A DNA stretch of 64,000 nucleotides from positions 41,529,137 through 41,593,136 of the forward strand of contig JARWIR010000007.1 of NCBI GenBank assembly GCA_029959085.1. The letters are read 5' to 3'. A model generated the notes under the pieces. That model saw nothing but the letters and a program-made list of their open reading frames with translations, was not told the origin of the DNA and did no database searches. Origin of the DNA: Nemophila menziesii. Taxonomy: Eukaryota; Streptophyta; Magnoliopsida; Boraginales; Hydrophyllaceae. The position numbers were made by a program, and so were the translations under genes. Within the stretch, counting starts at the first letter, position 1. The number at the start of each line of letters is the position of its first letter. Positions 1-10,971 of the stretch are shown piece by piece.

Positions 1-50
1 TGGTCTCTGCGGAGTAACCTAACCACTAGGCCAACTATCAATCTCAAAAA
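1..50 (-). mobile_element. Possible SINE 5' end (tRNA-like head), cut by window edge
   Basis: Read on the - strand, positions 34 to 15 give TTGGCCTAGTGGTTAGGTTA. This fits the Pol III box A of tRNA-derived plant SINEs. A degraded similar stretch lies at about 395-450. The body and tail of the element would lie outside the window, so only the head can be judged. Confidence 0.25.
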
Positions 51-955
51 TTAGATTTAAAGACTTAATTTAAAAATTAGTTGTTAAATTATAGTTATTA
101 AAATATTGTCATCAACAATGAAATAATTATAAGTTAATTATATATTTTATTGATTACTTATTATATATGTAAATAAATTAATTTATTATCAATATATTTT
201 ATTTATAATAATTATGATTATATTTGAATATCTTTTGTTATGAATTTAAGTACGTATATTTATAGTTAGATTTGATAAAAGAAAATGATTTCTATATTAA
301 AATTTGATGAATCTTTAAAGTATCGTGATATTGATTTTCTTTTTAATACATGGGAAAGCCGTTTTAGATTTGGAGTCATTTTAACTTTAATAAAATTTGA
401 TCTCAGGACTTCTTGATCTTTACGAAGTAGCCTAACAACTATTGATCTCATATTTCTTGATTTTGGATATTAAAAATAACATTTTGGAGACTCCATTCAT
501 CAATTCCCTTACTATAGCCTAATTACATGTAACAATCGTGTCACCGCTTTTCCTTAGCTTTTCCCCTATCGGTTGTGGGGTCACGTTCCACGCGTGCAAT
601 TTCGACCATCCCAATTTTTTTTTTCCCCAACCCCATTTTACATCCCTTCACTTTTCTTTGCCCCTCTATAACCAAAAATATTCCCAAGACAAATAAAAAC
701 TACTTGAAATACCATCACCATCAAATAAAATAGATAACTTAAGTGTATTTCTTTCAATGACGTTTGAGAATTGTGGTTTAGTTGGATTTGTTTTATAAAC
801 ATTATCATAAATTTTTTACAAAAATAAAAAAATAGATAAAATTGTACTAATAAATATATTAACTAAATCTTACACAATATACAAATAATAAACTAAAATT
901 AATATCTTAATAAATTGAACCTCAAAATAACTTGGATAATAAACTTTAATAATTT
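51..955. other. AT-rich intergenic sequence, no gene seen
   Basis: AT-rich with scattered short homopolymer runs. I see no open frame with recognisable content and no clear repeat boundary. Confidence 0.5.
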
Positions 956-1445
956 TTACCTTTGACAATGACCCGTCGGGCCGTCGGAGCGGGACTTCGG
1001 AGAAGCACTTTGATAAACAGATTGGCTTTGCGCTGTTTGCCTTACTGTCCGACCACGGACTGGCCGGCGGCCGCTCAACTGTTCGAGTGCAATGCAGTGG
1101 TCTGCAGCTCCTTTTGTCTATTCCGACAACTTGGGATAGATTCTATAGCCTACGCATTTGCCTTTAGGGGACAGACAGCAGCAGCGACATTCACAGGTTC
1201 AGCTGGGACCCGCGGATATTCGCCTTTTTCCTGTCAAGTCCGCATGGCCCTTATGGGCTGGGCGAGCAATGGCTAGCCCAGAATTAGCCAGAACTATCTG
1301 TAGCAACGCCTGCTTCCTCCTCTCCGGGCAGCTAAGTTGGTATGGAAGAACTGTTGCGCCGCGTTCCGCTTCCTCCTCTCCGGGCAGCTAAGCTGGTATG
1401 GAAGAACTGCTGCGCCGCGTTCCTCTTCTTTCAGTTCTAGTAGAA
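956..1445. other. GC-rich block, probably organelle (mitochondrial) DNA insertion
   Basis: The base composition jumps abruptly from AT-rich to GC-rich at about 956 and back at about 1445. It contains a NotI site and many CCGG/GCGC words unlike any neighbour. An open frame at 962-1276 and an overlapping one at 1158-1391 encode nothing I recognise. There is no poly(A) or terminal repeat, which argues against a retrotransposon. The style resembles plant mitochondrial spacer DNA transferred to the nucleus (a NUMT). That origin is an inference from composition only. Confidence 0.4.
1313..1424. repeat. 56-bp tandem duplication (two units)
   Basis: 1313-1368 is repeated at 1369-1424 with only three or so differences. 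Both units begin CTTCCTCCTCTCCGGGCAGC. It lies inside the GC-rich block, so it was either present in the source DNA or arose after insertion. Confidence 0.85.
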
Positions 1446-1675
1446 CTTTGTAACCAAAGTCAAACTTTAATAATATCTATCCATTTTGATATTTTCACCT
1501 TCACAAAAAATTTAAATATCAATAAACAAAACACCAATAAATAACATTTTTCACTTTTTTGAACAAAACTTCGAAGGGTTCAATCTAAATGACAAACTCC
1601 AACTATGTTACTCGAACTTAGGTATATAAATTACATTTTGTGGAACCCTTGCTTGAGGCTAACCTATACTTAAGG

Positions 1676-1940
1676 GTGGAAATCGGAAAAAACGGATCTG
1701 AAAAGGGTCTTTCGAAAAAAATTCCTATTTTTTTTCGGAATAGATTTTTTCCGTTCCAATTCCTATCCAATTTTTCGGAACATGAAAAAATAATTCTCAA
1801 TTCGGAATTTCGGAATTTCGGAATTTGACGGAAATTCGAATATTTCGGCACGGAAAATTCGAAACTTTTGGTTCGGAAATTTTGGAATTTTGGAAATTTT
1901 GATTCGGAAATTGCGGGACTAAGGGTGGAAAATCGGAGCA
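1676..1940. repeat. TTCGGAA-rich low-complexity tract
   Basis: The words TTCGGAAT, TCGGAAATT and their complements recur throughout. The block is bracketed by two direct copies of AAGGGTGGAAA (about 1671 and 1921). The open frames here are by-products of the repeat. It may be the inside of a small non-autonomous hAT element, but I see no inverted ends. Confidence 0.45.
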
Positions 1941-2399
1941 ATAATTTATCACTTACACGAAGATAGTTAAAAACAAAACTTATATAACTTTTCATGTAAT
2001 AGTAGTTAAAAAGTTTAACTTATAAACTTCATGAACAGTAACAGAAATAACATAAGTAACAAAAGGTAAAAAAATAGTAACAGAAGTGACATAAGTAACA
2101 AGAGGTAAAAAAACAATGACTGTAAATTACTTTTCAAATTACATAAAAAAAAAACAGACTTTGCAAAAAAGCAAAAAAGCCTTTGTAAATGATCCCGCAG
2201 TTGTAACCATTGGGTAGAAGAAGTGTCTTGTAATTGTAAATCGCGAATGCATATGAAGAAACGATCAAATAGAGGAGTTACATATTTTCAATAGAAATAA
2301 GATGAAAAATGAAATAAAAACGAGTATAATACATACCCTTTTCAATTTCTACAAGCGCTTCAAGTGTTTCTTACTAACTTATGTTTTTTTTTTGTTTCT

Positions 2400-2563
2400 C
2401 TGAACGAGCTTATACAAGTTTGAGTTCGTCTCGTTTAATAAATGAGCCTGAATTTAAAGTTTGAGCTTGACTTGTTTAACTAACGCGTCGTACTCAAACA
2501 AATCATTAACGAACTTAAATCCGAGTCTTGGTGGGAGTTTCAGTCCATTTGCAGCCCTATTAG
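2400..2563 (-). mobile_element. hAT-type MITE remnant (one end)
   Basis: On the - strand the block begins near 2560 with TAGGGCTGCAAATGGACTG and continues with alternating 'gagc/ctcg/gttta' words. This is the usual look of plant Ac-like hAT MITE ends. The opposite end is not identifiable. Confidence 0.35.
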
Positions 2564-2826
2564 CGCACGTACCTCAATTAGTTTACGAAAAATATAAACG
2601 CCTCCTATATATATCCCAGAGATAAATCATAACTAAGTTATCTATGTTTAGCGAGAGATTCGAACATTATATTTTGAGATAATTACACCTAGGGTCTTGA
2701 CCACACCCCCCTCTTCAAGATGGGGACCCGGCCTTAAGCCTCTTCTTACTAAAGACCTCACCAACTTTTTAACACATGAACCCCAAAACCCCAATTACTA
2801 GACTACCCCTCTTTTGTTTTTTTCCT

Positions 2827-2900
2827 CTATATATACTAAATATTACATTTAACAGCTTATTATTATCTCTCATCTCTTATATCTCTCTCCTCCTCAAAAT
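2827..2900 (+). promoter_or_regulatory. TATA box and CT-rich leader inside MULE copy 1
   Basis: TCTATATATACTAAATATT lies about 150 bp inside the left TIR and is followed by a TCTCT-rich stretch typical of plant leaders. The same arrangement, with about 150 bp of surrounding similarity, lies at the same distance inside MULE copy 2 (about 46430). Conservation in two elements suggests a carried promoter. Confidence 0.5.
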
Positions 2901-2907
2901 ATCTCTC

Positions 2908-3045
2908 CTACCCCACTCCCAAACCGCCACCACCACCACCATAAACCTCCACCTACCCCACTCCCAAACCGCCACCACCACCACCACCACCATAAACCTC
3001 CACCTACCCCACTCCCAAACCGCCACCACCACCACCATAAACCTC
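2908..3045. repeat. CCCCACTCCCAAACCGCCACC tandem array
   Basis: Three imperfect units of about 44-52 bp begin at about 2912, 2956 and 3009. They differ mainly in the number of CAC triplets. Confidence 0.8.
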
Positions 3046-3244
3046 CTCCCAGATCGAGATCCAGGCCGCTAGTTCACCACCACCACTGGACGGAGCTTCA
3101 GCTGCTGCACCACCACCGTACGAAGCTGCTTCAATGGCTTCGAATATATATTTCCACCGTTCGAAGCTCCTTCGCCTGAAAGATCCAGCAGCTGCTGCTG
3201 CTTTATTCACTGTTCGAGAACAACCACCATTGTTGCTGCTTCGA

Positions 3245-3416
3245 ACATGAGACAACGAACGAAACGAGTTGCAGATCTGAAGAAGGCAGCGCTCCAAGCT
3301 CCGGCGAAACGATGCTACAAGCTCCGGCGAACATGAGACGGCGAACGAAACGAGTTGCAGATCTGAAGAAGGCAGCGCTCCAAGCTCCGGCGAATCGATG
3401 CTACAAGCTCCGGCGA
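3245..3416. repeat. 86-bp tandem duplication inside MULE copy 1
   Basis: 3245-3330 and 3331-3416 are close copies. Both start ACATGAGAC and contain CAGATCTGAAGAAGGCAGCG. A second internal duplication with TTCATGGCCATGGTGG follows at about 3443-3510. Confidence 0.85.
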
Positions 3417-3734
3417 ACACAAGGCTCCAAATGGTGGTGTTTTTCATGGCCATGGTGGTACTCTTCACAGTCGATGTAGTGGTGTTTTTCATGGCCATGG
3501 TGGTACTCTTCTTCTCCGGCGAGAAGAGAAGCGAGCTACAGATCTCAGCAGGCTTTTTTTTTTTTTTTTTTACTCGCGTCATGTGTACGCGCATTTAGTG
3601 TATTTTTTTTCTTTTTTTCTTTTTTCAGATCTGGTTTGACCAGATCTGGTCAACTTGTAATTAGTTAGTTTTTTATTTATTTATATATTGTAAATGGTTT
3701 AAATTTTGAATAGAAATGTTATTTAATAGATACA

Positions 3735-4040
3735 TATGATTTTTTATAGAGTATTTATTTAATTTTAAAGAGTACTCTTAATTTTTTATAGAGTACTCTC
3801 TCTATTTCATAGAGTACTCTCTATATTTCATAGAGTACTCCGACTATTTTTATAGAGTACTCTCAGTTTTTTTCGGTACTCTATGAATTCTTGGAGCACT
3901 CAACAAATTGTCGGAGTACTCAGCAATTTTAGAGAGTACTCTCAGTTTTTTCCGATACTCTATGTTTTTTCCGGCGACTGGTGGTCGGTGGTCGGTGGTC
4001 GGAGGTCGGTGGTAGGTGGTAGGAGGTTGGAGGTAGGTGG
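3735..4040. repeat. GAGTACTC / CTCAG array followed by GGTCGGTGG tract
   Basis: At least eight palindromic GAGTACTC or near copies are spaced by T-rich segments, followed by repeated GGTCGGTGGTCGG. The equivalent part of MULE copy 2 (48930-49190) has the same layout with GCATGCTC/GACACTC words, so the array is a family trait. Confidence 0.7.
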
Positions 4041-4211
4041 ATAGTGGTAGGTCGAGGAGAGAGAAATAGTGACATCACTTTTTTGTCTTTTAGTGATAGT
4101 AAGGGTAGGAAAGACTATTGTCAAAATTCAGGTCCCTAAAAAGAATGCCATTTAAGAAACTACTCTATGGAGAAGACAATTTGTCTCCAAGACCCTATAT
4201 ATAATTCACCC

Positions 4212-4897
4212 TTATATTTTTTATTCATACTCTTTTAAAGGGGTAAAGAAGAAGTAACTAGGTGTGGGATTATTATTATACTTAAATGTTTGATATTATA
4301 ATTGAATAATTTTGGAATTTTAATTTTGATAAGTGACTGTAACATTGAAATATTAGCACCTAAGTTAGGTGAATATCCACGTAAAAATGGGATAGGATAA
4401 AAACTAAGGATACTCTATAAATACTCGTATAAATGAATGACATTTAAAGAGATTCTTGTCCAAAATTGACTCATTTAGTAATAAAGTTGAAAGTAGTTAA
4501 TAAAGTAGTTCAATAATACCAAGTGTAAAACAGAACATACAACCTTTGACTAACCAATCCCCCCACCCTTACGCCATTAATGAAACTTCAAATCTCGACC
4601 TCCGTCTCCATTTCTTTTCTTTCTTTTCTCACTATTCTTCAAATTCTCTGAAAACAATAAAATCCACTTTAATTATATTTATTGAAACACTATCTTTCTG
4701 ATTTGGATTCGTTGACTTTTTTTAACTTACCTGTGCTAGCTTTTCCTATGTGATGAAAGTTCCTCTTCTTTTCCTTTGTTATCCGAATTAGGGTTTTCAT
4801 TGCCTCACCGTTTACAGAAATTAACTTCTGATTGACTTTTCGTAGGAAAAAAGTTAGTTTTTATGCAAATTTTTGCATATATTTCAATACTATTGCA
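4212..4897 (+). promoter_or_regulatory. 5' flank and leader of the SERK gene
   Basis: A TATA box, TATAAATA, lies at 4416-4423 and a pyrimidine-rich leader follows from about 4600. The start codon at 4898 is about 450 bp further on, so the leader is long and may contain an intron. The MULE copy 1 target duplication ends only about 200 bp upstream of the TATA box. Confidence 0.45.
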
Positions 4898-7800
4898 ATG
4901 GATCGATGTCTTTCAGTGGTTTTGATGTGTTCAATTCTGCTGATTCTCCGATGTACGCGTGTCTCCAGTAACGCTGAAGGTCTCTTCTCAACATTTCTTT
5001 GAATATTTATATTTTTCTATATTGAGCAAAAACTGAAATTTATGTCTCTTTTAATTAGCTTAATTAGGTTTTCAGCATTTAGAGACAGTAATTACGTTAA
5101 AAATTTGATCTTTTTGAAGCTTAGATAGAGGGAAATGATTGTAATTGGAAAAAAAAAGGAGAGATTTAATCTTTCTATTTGTATTTAAGGTCTTTTCTTT
5201 TGTTCTCGAATGATAATAATTACAATTTTTAGTGAAATTGATACATCTATCTCGGTTAAATTGCAATATTGGTTCCTGTATTAATCCCCTGTTTAGCAAA
5301 TATACCAGTGTTATTTCAAGTCCAAGAATTAGCATATATACTTGTTTAAAGCAATAGTTTTTAACGGTAATGTATAATACGGGTATGATTGCTAGATTAT
5401 AACGGTAATGTATTATACGGGTATGATTGCTAGTTTTTAACGGTAATGTATAATACGTGTATGATTGCTAGTTTTTAACGGTAATGTATTATACGCGGGT
5501 ACAATTGCTAGTTTTTAACGGTAATGTATAACACGTGTATAATTGCTGCTTTTTGAAAATCTAACGGTATAACTGTGCATATCAACTGGACCAATTGTGC
5601 AATCATCCCATTTGGGTTTTGTATAATCATGACGTGTTTGTTTAATTGCGAATAACAAATGATTAATTTAATGTATGTGTAAACAGGTGATGCATTAAAC
5701 GCACTAAGGAACAATTTAGCGGATCCTAATAATGTTCTTCAAAGTTGGGATCCAACTCTTGTTAATCCTTGTACTTGGTTTCACGTTACATGCAGTGCTT
5801 CAAATCTTGTTACAAGAGTGTAAGTCCCTTCTTTTGATGTTTCAGTTAAATTAATAAACTCTTCTTATTCCTTCTTACTCTGTTTCTGTTTTCGAATTTT
5901 ATTAACAGTGATCTTGGAAATGCAAATTTGACTGGTCAACTGGTCCCACAGCTTGGTTCACTTACGGAACTGCAGTATCTGTAAGCTAATTCATTTGAAT
6001 TTCAAATACATATTACTGTATAGTCGAACCTAAACTGCATGATATGGATTGTTTGGGACGAAAATTAATTTAAATTTTGTTTTGGTTTAACAGGGAACTT
6101 TATAGTAACAATATAAGTGGAAGAATTCCTAGTGAGCTTGGGAATTTAACAAATTTAGTGAGCTTGGATCTTTATCTCAACAATTTAAATGGGCCCATCC
6201 CTGAAACACTTGGAAAGCTTCAAAAACTACGGTTCCTGTACGCGTTACACTTTATTTCACATTTTTTTTCCATACATATTGATTAATTGTATATTATTTC
6301 TGTGTTAACATTAAGCTAATATAACGCTCTGTATATTTTGATAGGAGGCTTAATAATAATAGTTTGAGCGAGCATATTCCATTGTCTCTAATTTCAATCT
6401 CTACACTTCAAGTCCTGTAAGTAACTAAAGACTTTAATTTTACTTTTCTGTTAACTAATAATGTTTTTCACGATGAAATCCAGTGATCTGTCGAATAACA
6501 ATCTTTCGGGGCAAATTCCAGTCAATGGCTCCTTTTCACTTTTCACTCCTATAAGGTTTATTCACAATTTCACGATTATTATCAAGCATTTCATGAGCTT
6601 TTGATTACTCGTACTGATTTTTGAATATTGGTATGTTTCAGTTTTGCAAATAATCCGTTACTAGATCCTCTTCCAAATCCTCCACCTTCTCCTCCATCTC
6701 AACCATCCTCTGGTTCTTCAGGTTCCAGTTAAGTTTTTTCTTAACTATTTAATTTCTTTTTAACACATTTTCATCATACCTAGTACTAAACAAATGATAT
6801 TTATAAACATGACAGTTGGAAATAGTGCAACGGGAGCTATAGCAGGAGGAGTAGCTGCCGGAGCAGCTCTTCTATTTGCCGCTCCGGCGATATTACTAGC
6901 TTGGATGCGCCGGAGAAAACCTCAAGATCATTTCTTCGATGTTCCTGGTTCGTATAACATAATACATAACCTTTTAATTTTGACCGTGTTTTAAAAATTC
7001 ATAATAATCACTTTCTTTACAGCCGAAGAAGACCCAGAAGTTCACTTAGGACAACTCAAAAGATTCTCTTTACGCGAATTACAAGTAGCGACAGATAATT
7101 TCAGTAACCGAAACATTCTAGGAAGAGGGGGTTTTGGTAAAGTCTATAAAGGCCGATTAGCCGATGGTACATTAGTCGCAGTTAAAAGACTTAAAGAAGA
7201 GCGTACACAAGGTGGAGAATTACAGTTCCAAACAGAAGTTGAAATGATTTCCATGGCTGTTCATAGACATTTACTTCGATTACGTGGCTTTTGTATGACA
7301 CCTACTGAACGTGTACTCGTATATCCTTACATGTCTAACGGAAGTGTCGCTTCTTGTTTACGTGAAAGACCCGATACTCAATCTCCACTTGATTGGCCGA
7401 AAAGGAAACGTATTGCGTTAGGTTCGGCTAGAGGATTAGCTTATTTACATGATCATTGTGATCCGAAGATTATACATCGTGATGTTAAAGCTGCGAATAT
7501 ATTATTAGACGATGAGTTTGAAGCTGTTGTAGGAGATTTCGGATTAGCTAAACTTATGGATTATAAAGATACTCATGTTACCACGGCTGTACGTGGTACC
7601 ATCGGTCATATAGCTCCGGAATATCTCTCTACTGGTAAATCATCTGAGAAAACCGATGTTTTTGGTTACGGTGTTATGCTTCTTGAGCTTATTACGGGAC
7701 AACGAGCTTTCGATCTTGCTCGTCTCGCTAATGATGATGATGTCATGTTACTTGATTGGGTAAGAATATTATAGTGCAATTTTAGCATAATATAGGGACT

Positions 7801-8144
7801 TGTAGTGATACGGGTTTTTGTTTCAGGTGAAAGGGCTTTTGAAAGAGAAGAAATTAGAGGCGCTAGTTGATGCGGATCTTTCCGGAAACTATATTGATGA
7901 TGAAGTTGAGAAGCTAATTCAAGTTGCGTTATTATGCACGCAAAGTTCGCCGATGGAACGTCCGAAAATGTCGGAAGTTGTTAGAATGCTTGAAGGTGAT
8001 GGATTGGCTGAGAGATGGGAAGAATGGCAAAAGGAAGAGATGTTTCGTCAAGAATTTAGCTATACTCATCATCCTAATACGGATTGGATTATAGCTGATT
8101 CTACTTCGAATTTGCGACCAGATGAGCTTTCTGGGCCTAGATGA
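4898..8144 (+). CDS. SERK: SERK/BAK1-type LRR receptor kinase, 10 exons
   Basis: Exons: 4898-4979, 5687-5819, 5909-5980, 6094-6237, 6345-6416, 6484-6555, 6642-6727, 6816-6947, 7023-7759, 7827-8144. All junctions are GT..AG and phases agree, giving 615 residues, usual for SERKs. Order: signal peptide (about 1-26), N-terminal LRR cap with [10 protein letters not shown], five LRRs, the Ser-Pro-rich SPP box that defines SERKs (exon 7), a transmembrane helix (about 227-250) and a kinase. The kinase shows GRGGFGKV, Lys319, HRD (416-418), DFG (436-438) and a C-terminal LSGPR. It is therefore an RD kinase expected to be active. SERKs are plasma-membrane co-receptors for brassinosteroid, peptide and immune receptors. 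Oddities are VHRH where the family usually has VHRN, and SEHIP where it usually has SGPIP. One kinase-domain intron common in the family seems absent. The subtype (SERK1/2 or BAK1) cannot be fixed by eye. Confidence 0.95.
5355..5546. repeat. 38-40 bp minisatellite in SERK intron 1 (five units)
   Basis: Five head-to-tail units begin TAGTTTTTAACGGTAATGTA or a close variant and end ATTGC. They differ at a few sites (ATACGGG, ATACGTG, ATACGCGGG). The array lies wholly in intron 1. Confidence 0.9.
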
Positions 8145-8902
8145 GTTTTATGATTTCACATGTATGTTGGATGTATAATCGAAGCCTGTCGTGTATCTCA
8201 ACTTAATTTTTCGTTCTGTGCATATATATTTTTTATATTTGTGTATTAGGAATTTTTGATGATTTGTGGAATGTTAATAGTGATGTATAAGTGTTGAGGT
8301 GCAAGATGTGGAAGGGACCATTGCATTTTCTTTTATTCCTTTTGTGACTTTTGTGTTGGTTATTTATGTATTGGATAGTGAATATTGTTAAAATAAGAAG
8401 AAATTTGTTAGCAGAGTGTGAACCTTCATTATGGACCGTGTGTTCTGAAAAAAAGTTAGCGTCTCCCCTGCCTAGAAATCACTCGGGTGATTAGAGGGAC
8501 CTTCTTGGTATCCATCGATTAATGAACCAGTCATTCTATTAATGGGTTGTCTAGTTAACTTGATCAATTGGTCTCCTAGATGGCCTACTAAATTTTAGTA
8601 GCAGTTAGGTAACCCGTTACATTAAATAAAATTTTACCTAAACCCCTCACTAAATTCTAAACACAAAAATAAAAAATAAAACACAATTAAGTTGAGAGAA
8701 ACGTTATGTTTTGGGTGTCGTTTGTTTTTTTAAGGGATAGATACTAAATGTTGATTCATTATTTTTTTGTTCTAAAATGTTGAATGATTAGCTGAACAGA
8801 ATTATTCTGTTAAAAGGTAGAGTTTGAAATATTCAGATTTAATATAAAATCTTAATAAAAATCTAAGTTATGTGAATTTCATGTGACTCAACAATTAAAC
8901 AA
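8145..8902. other. SERK 3' region and intergenic sequence
   Basis: The first 200-250 bp is T-rich and probably holds the 3' UTR and polyadenylation region. After that I see only AT-rich spacer with no recognisable element. Confidence 0.4.
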
Positions 8903-9530
8903 CCAGAAGCTGCCTCGAGTACAGGAAATTTGCAGCAGGTCCAGTTTGGCGAAACATCCAGCACAGTTCCTCCGGTGCAGCAGCAGGTTCTGGACGTGAA
9001 TGGTTGGTGGAATAGTGTGCTTTCGAGTAAAGTGTTAGTTAAAGGAATTGAGACGAGATGTGTACTTGCGGCCTACATTTGGCACACTTGGGTTGACCGA
9101 AACATGAGACTATTTGAACCAACGGCGCATAAGAAATCACCTAGGGAACTCACTGCTATTATCTACAATGCGGCTAGCGATTATGATCGTGCATGGGGCT
9201 CGGAAAGAGATGGAGGCGTGATTTGTTCAATTAAGAATATCCTCGTAAAGTGGGTAAAACCGGTGGTTGGGGTTAAATTAAATATGGATGGTTCTTTTGA
9301 TAGAACAAAGGACGAGCCGGAGTGGGAGGAATATTCAGGAATAAGGACAGTCACTACTTGGGAGGGTTTGCGGGAAGTTGTGTAGCACGGACATCATTTG
9401 AAGCGGAGTTGTTTGCCCTTCATTCGGGCTATATTTGGCGGTTCATAAGGGGTTCACCTTGCTTAGTGTCGAAACAGACTCGAGTGAGTTGTACGCGCTA
9501 AAGTGTAATATTTAGTCAGGGAGGGATAAT
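8903..9530 (+). pseudogene. LINE ORF2 fragment (end of RT-connection region and RNase H)
   Basis: The open part at 8930-9385 encodes residues typical of the region before the RNase H domain of plant LINEs. A GGVICS...LVKW stretch leads into VKLNMDGSFD, where the first catalytic Asp of RNase H is present. Downstream, frameshifts break a readable continuation (SVETDSSELYALK-like) up to about 9520. The same block in the LINE at 61.9-64 kb reads GGVIRS...LVKWIEP, so the two belong to one family. RT and endonuclease are absent. Confidence 0.7.
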
Positions 9531-9875
9531 ATCTAGGCTGGGGCCTATTATATTTTTTTCTAAACGATTTTTCCTAAGAAATATTTTTTCGACAAATTTG
9601 CACTGCGCATTCACCCCTGCCTAGAGGAGTAATATCAACTCTAACTAAACCTTCCCTCTATATAGATTGATTAAACCCCATTACTAGAACAGTCGACTTT
9701 TCCTTCTACTGCTATTTTTTCCGCTTCTTCAACTTGTGTTCTTGTCCAATTCACAAACTGAGAACCAGGGTAATACATTTGGAACTGTAGATGCCATGCC
9801 TTTTAATAGTGATGTATAGTAGCATGATTGACCTGCAATTACCCAAATTGATTATTGATAAAACATATTATTTAA
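9531..9875. other. Spacer, nothing recognised
   Basis: AT-rich spacer between the LINE fragment and the direct repeat. No frame or inverted repeat stands out. Confidence 0.4.
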
Positions 9876-10006
9876 TCTTAACTTGTAGAACATTATCTAT
9901 CTAATTTGTTACTTGAGGAACCTTGTACAACATTTCCGGTATATAACGGAAATACCAGTAGGAGCCAGTATACTTGAGCTAACCAATTGGATTTTACGGA
10001 AGCATT
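9876..10006 (+). repeat. Dispersed direct repeat, copy 1
   Basis: It begins ATCTTAACTTGTAGAACATT and is matched imperfectly by 18337-18500 in the same orientation. Copy 2 has about 35 bp of extra sequence in the middle. Copy 1 runs directly into the LRR fragment, so the repeat may be part of the same lost LRR gene. Confidence 0.65.
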
Positions 10007-10057
10007 TCAAGGAAGGGTAATCATTGAACAGCCTTTGAAAATATTAGACAACTTTTC

Positions 10058-10157
10058 AGGCTTGAAGTTTTGGACCTCGATGCAAATACTTGGGAAAGCA
10101 CAATCTCTGAAGTTCACTTCTCCGTACTCACCATCTTAAGAAGATTATACTTGTTCG
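10058..10157 (+). pseudogene. LRR receptor-like protein (RLP) gene fragment, part 1
   Basis: The frame starting at 10058 reads RLEVLDLDANTWESTISEVH and continues FSVLT..LRRLYLF. This matches the repeat before the WVPPF block in plant Cf/Ve/EIX-type RLPs, which usually reads LEVLDLSxNxWEGxISExHF. The fragment stops where TGTAACGCCCCC begins at 10158, which looks like the edge of an insertion. The matching next part of the same protein lies at 25669-25818 in the same orientation. RLPs are single-pass plasma-membrane immune or developmental receptors without a kinase. This copy is dead. Confidence 0.65.
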
Positions 10158-10971
10158 TGTAACGCCCCCAAAATCCACTAGTTGAATTTTGATAGCGTCA
10201 TCGCCGTGAGGTTAATATACATAATCCTTCTTATCCCACAAGGCCATTAAAATCGTTTATAAAATGAACCGAGCATTAATACCATTAAATTTTGAAAAGT
10301 TTACACAATATTATAATCTCTAAGATGTTCACCAATATTAACCCCCATAAGTACTGATACAATTTCTTTATACATATATACTTTGTGATATCATCTCTAG
10401 TCCAATCTGTCTAATCCAAAACAAATCATGCTAATCAAAATCATCTGAGTGTAAGGAAACAACTATTTATGCACCAGTCACGGCAGGGAACGAAGAAAAA
10501 AAAAGAAAAAAAGGAGTGAGCAAACCGCATCTCAGCAAATTAATGGTGGCTCTTTCTAAAAGAAGTGAAAACGGTCGACAGTGACAAAAAAATAAAATGA
10601 ATATACCAAAATAATAGAAGTGTCCGATTTTACGAGACATCACTGTAAATAAATAGAAGTCCCAGTATTAAAAGTAACGATAAATTAATAATGGTTCAGC
10701 GTAAAAGAAGTATCGTTCCAATTTCATCGGATGTCCCCGAAGGGACGCAAAAGAATCAACCAAAACGTATATGTTTAATAACATGAGAATTTAATAAGAA
10801 TCAATAAGAGACGTTAAGAGGATGATCCACAATAGTATAAGACTCGATAACTATATAATCAATTATTGATTTTTAGTACTATTATCAGGTCGTATACAGC
10901 TAAATGGCCGTATTGGCCTAACTCCCATGATCATGGTTTAATATTCATTAAACCATTCATCTAAATTGTGT
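10158..10971. mobile_element. Possible LTR-type insertion starting TGTAACGCCCC
   Basis: The left edge is sharp because it cuts the LRR reading frame. TGTAACGCCCCC resembles the start of some plant LTRs. It contains an A-rich tract and many short words but no coding frame. I cannot find a matching right end or target duplication before the copia element at 10977. Confidence 0.25.

Larger units (their letters stand above)
2676..4211 (+). mobile_element. Non-autonomous Mutator-like (MULE) element with internal promoter, copy 1
   Basis: A 9-bp target duplication, TTATATTTT, flanks the element at 2667-2675 and 4212-4220. The terminal inverted repeats are about 24 bp. The left end begins GAGATAATTACACC and the right end, reverse-complemented, begins GGGTGAATTATATA; both continue TAGGGTCTTG. 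A 9-bp duplication with G-rich TIRs fits the Mutator superfamily. Inside are, in order, a TATA box with CT-rich leader (about 2827-2900), tandem Thr/Pro-type repeats, an 86-bp duplication, a GAGTACTC-rich array (about 3740-3960) and a GGTCGGTGGTCGG tract. No transposase is present. It is the sister of the element at 46291-49446. The open frame at 3004-3594 on the - strand is repeat-derived. Confidence 0.75.

Noticed and set aside
1618..1995. 125-codon frame on the - strand
   Set aside because: Produced by the TTCGGAA low-complexity tract.
3004..3594. 196-codon open frame on the - strand
   Set aside because: It lies across tandem repeats of MULE copy 1, and its content follows the repeat units with no domain.
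5355..5546. CRISPR-like array
   Set aside because: Units are contiguous tandem repeats without spacers, inside a plant intron.
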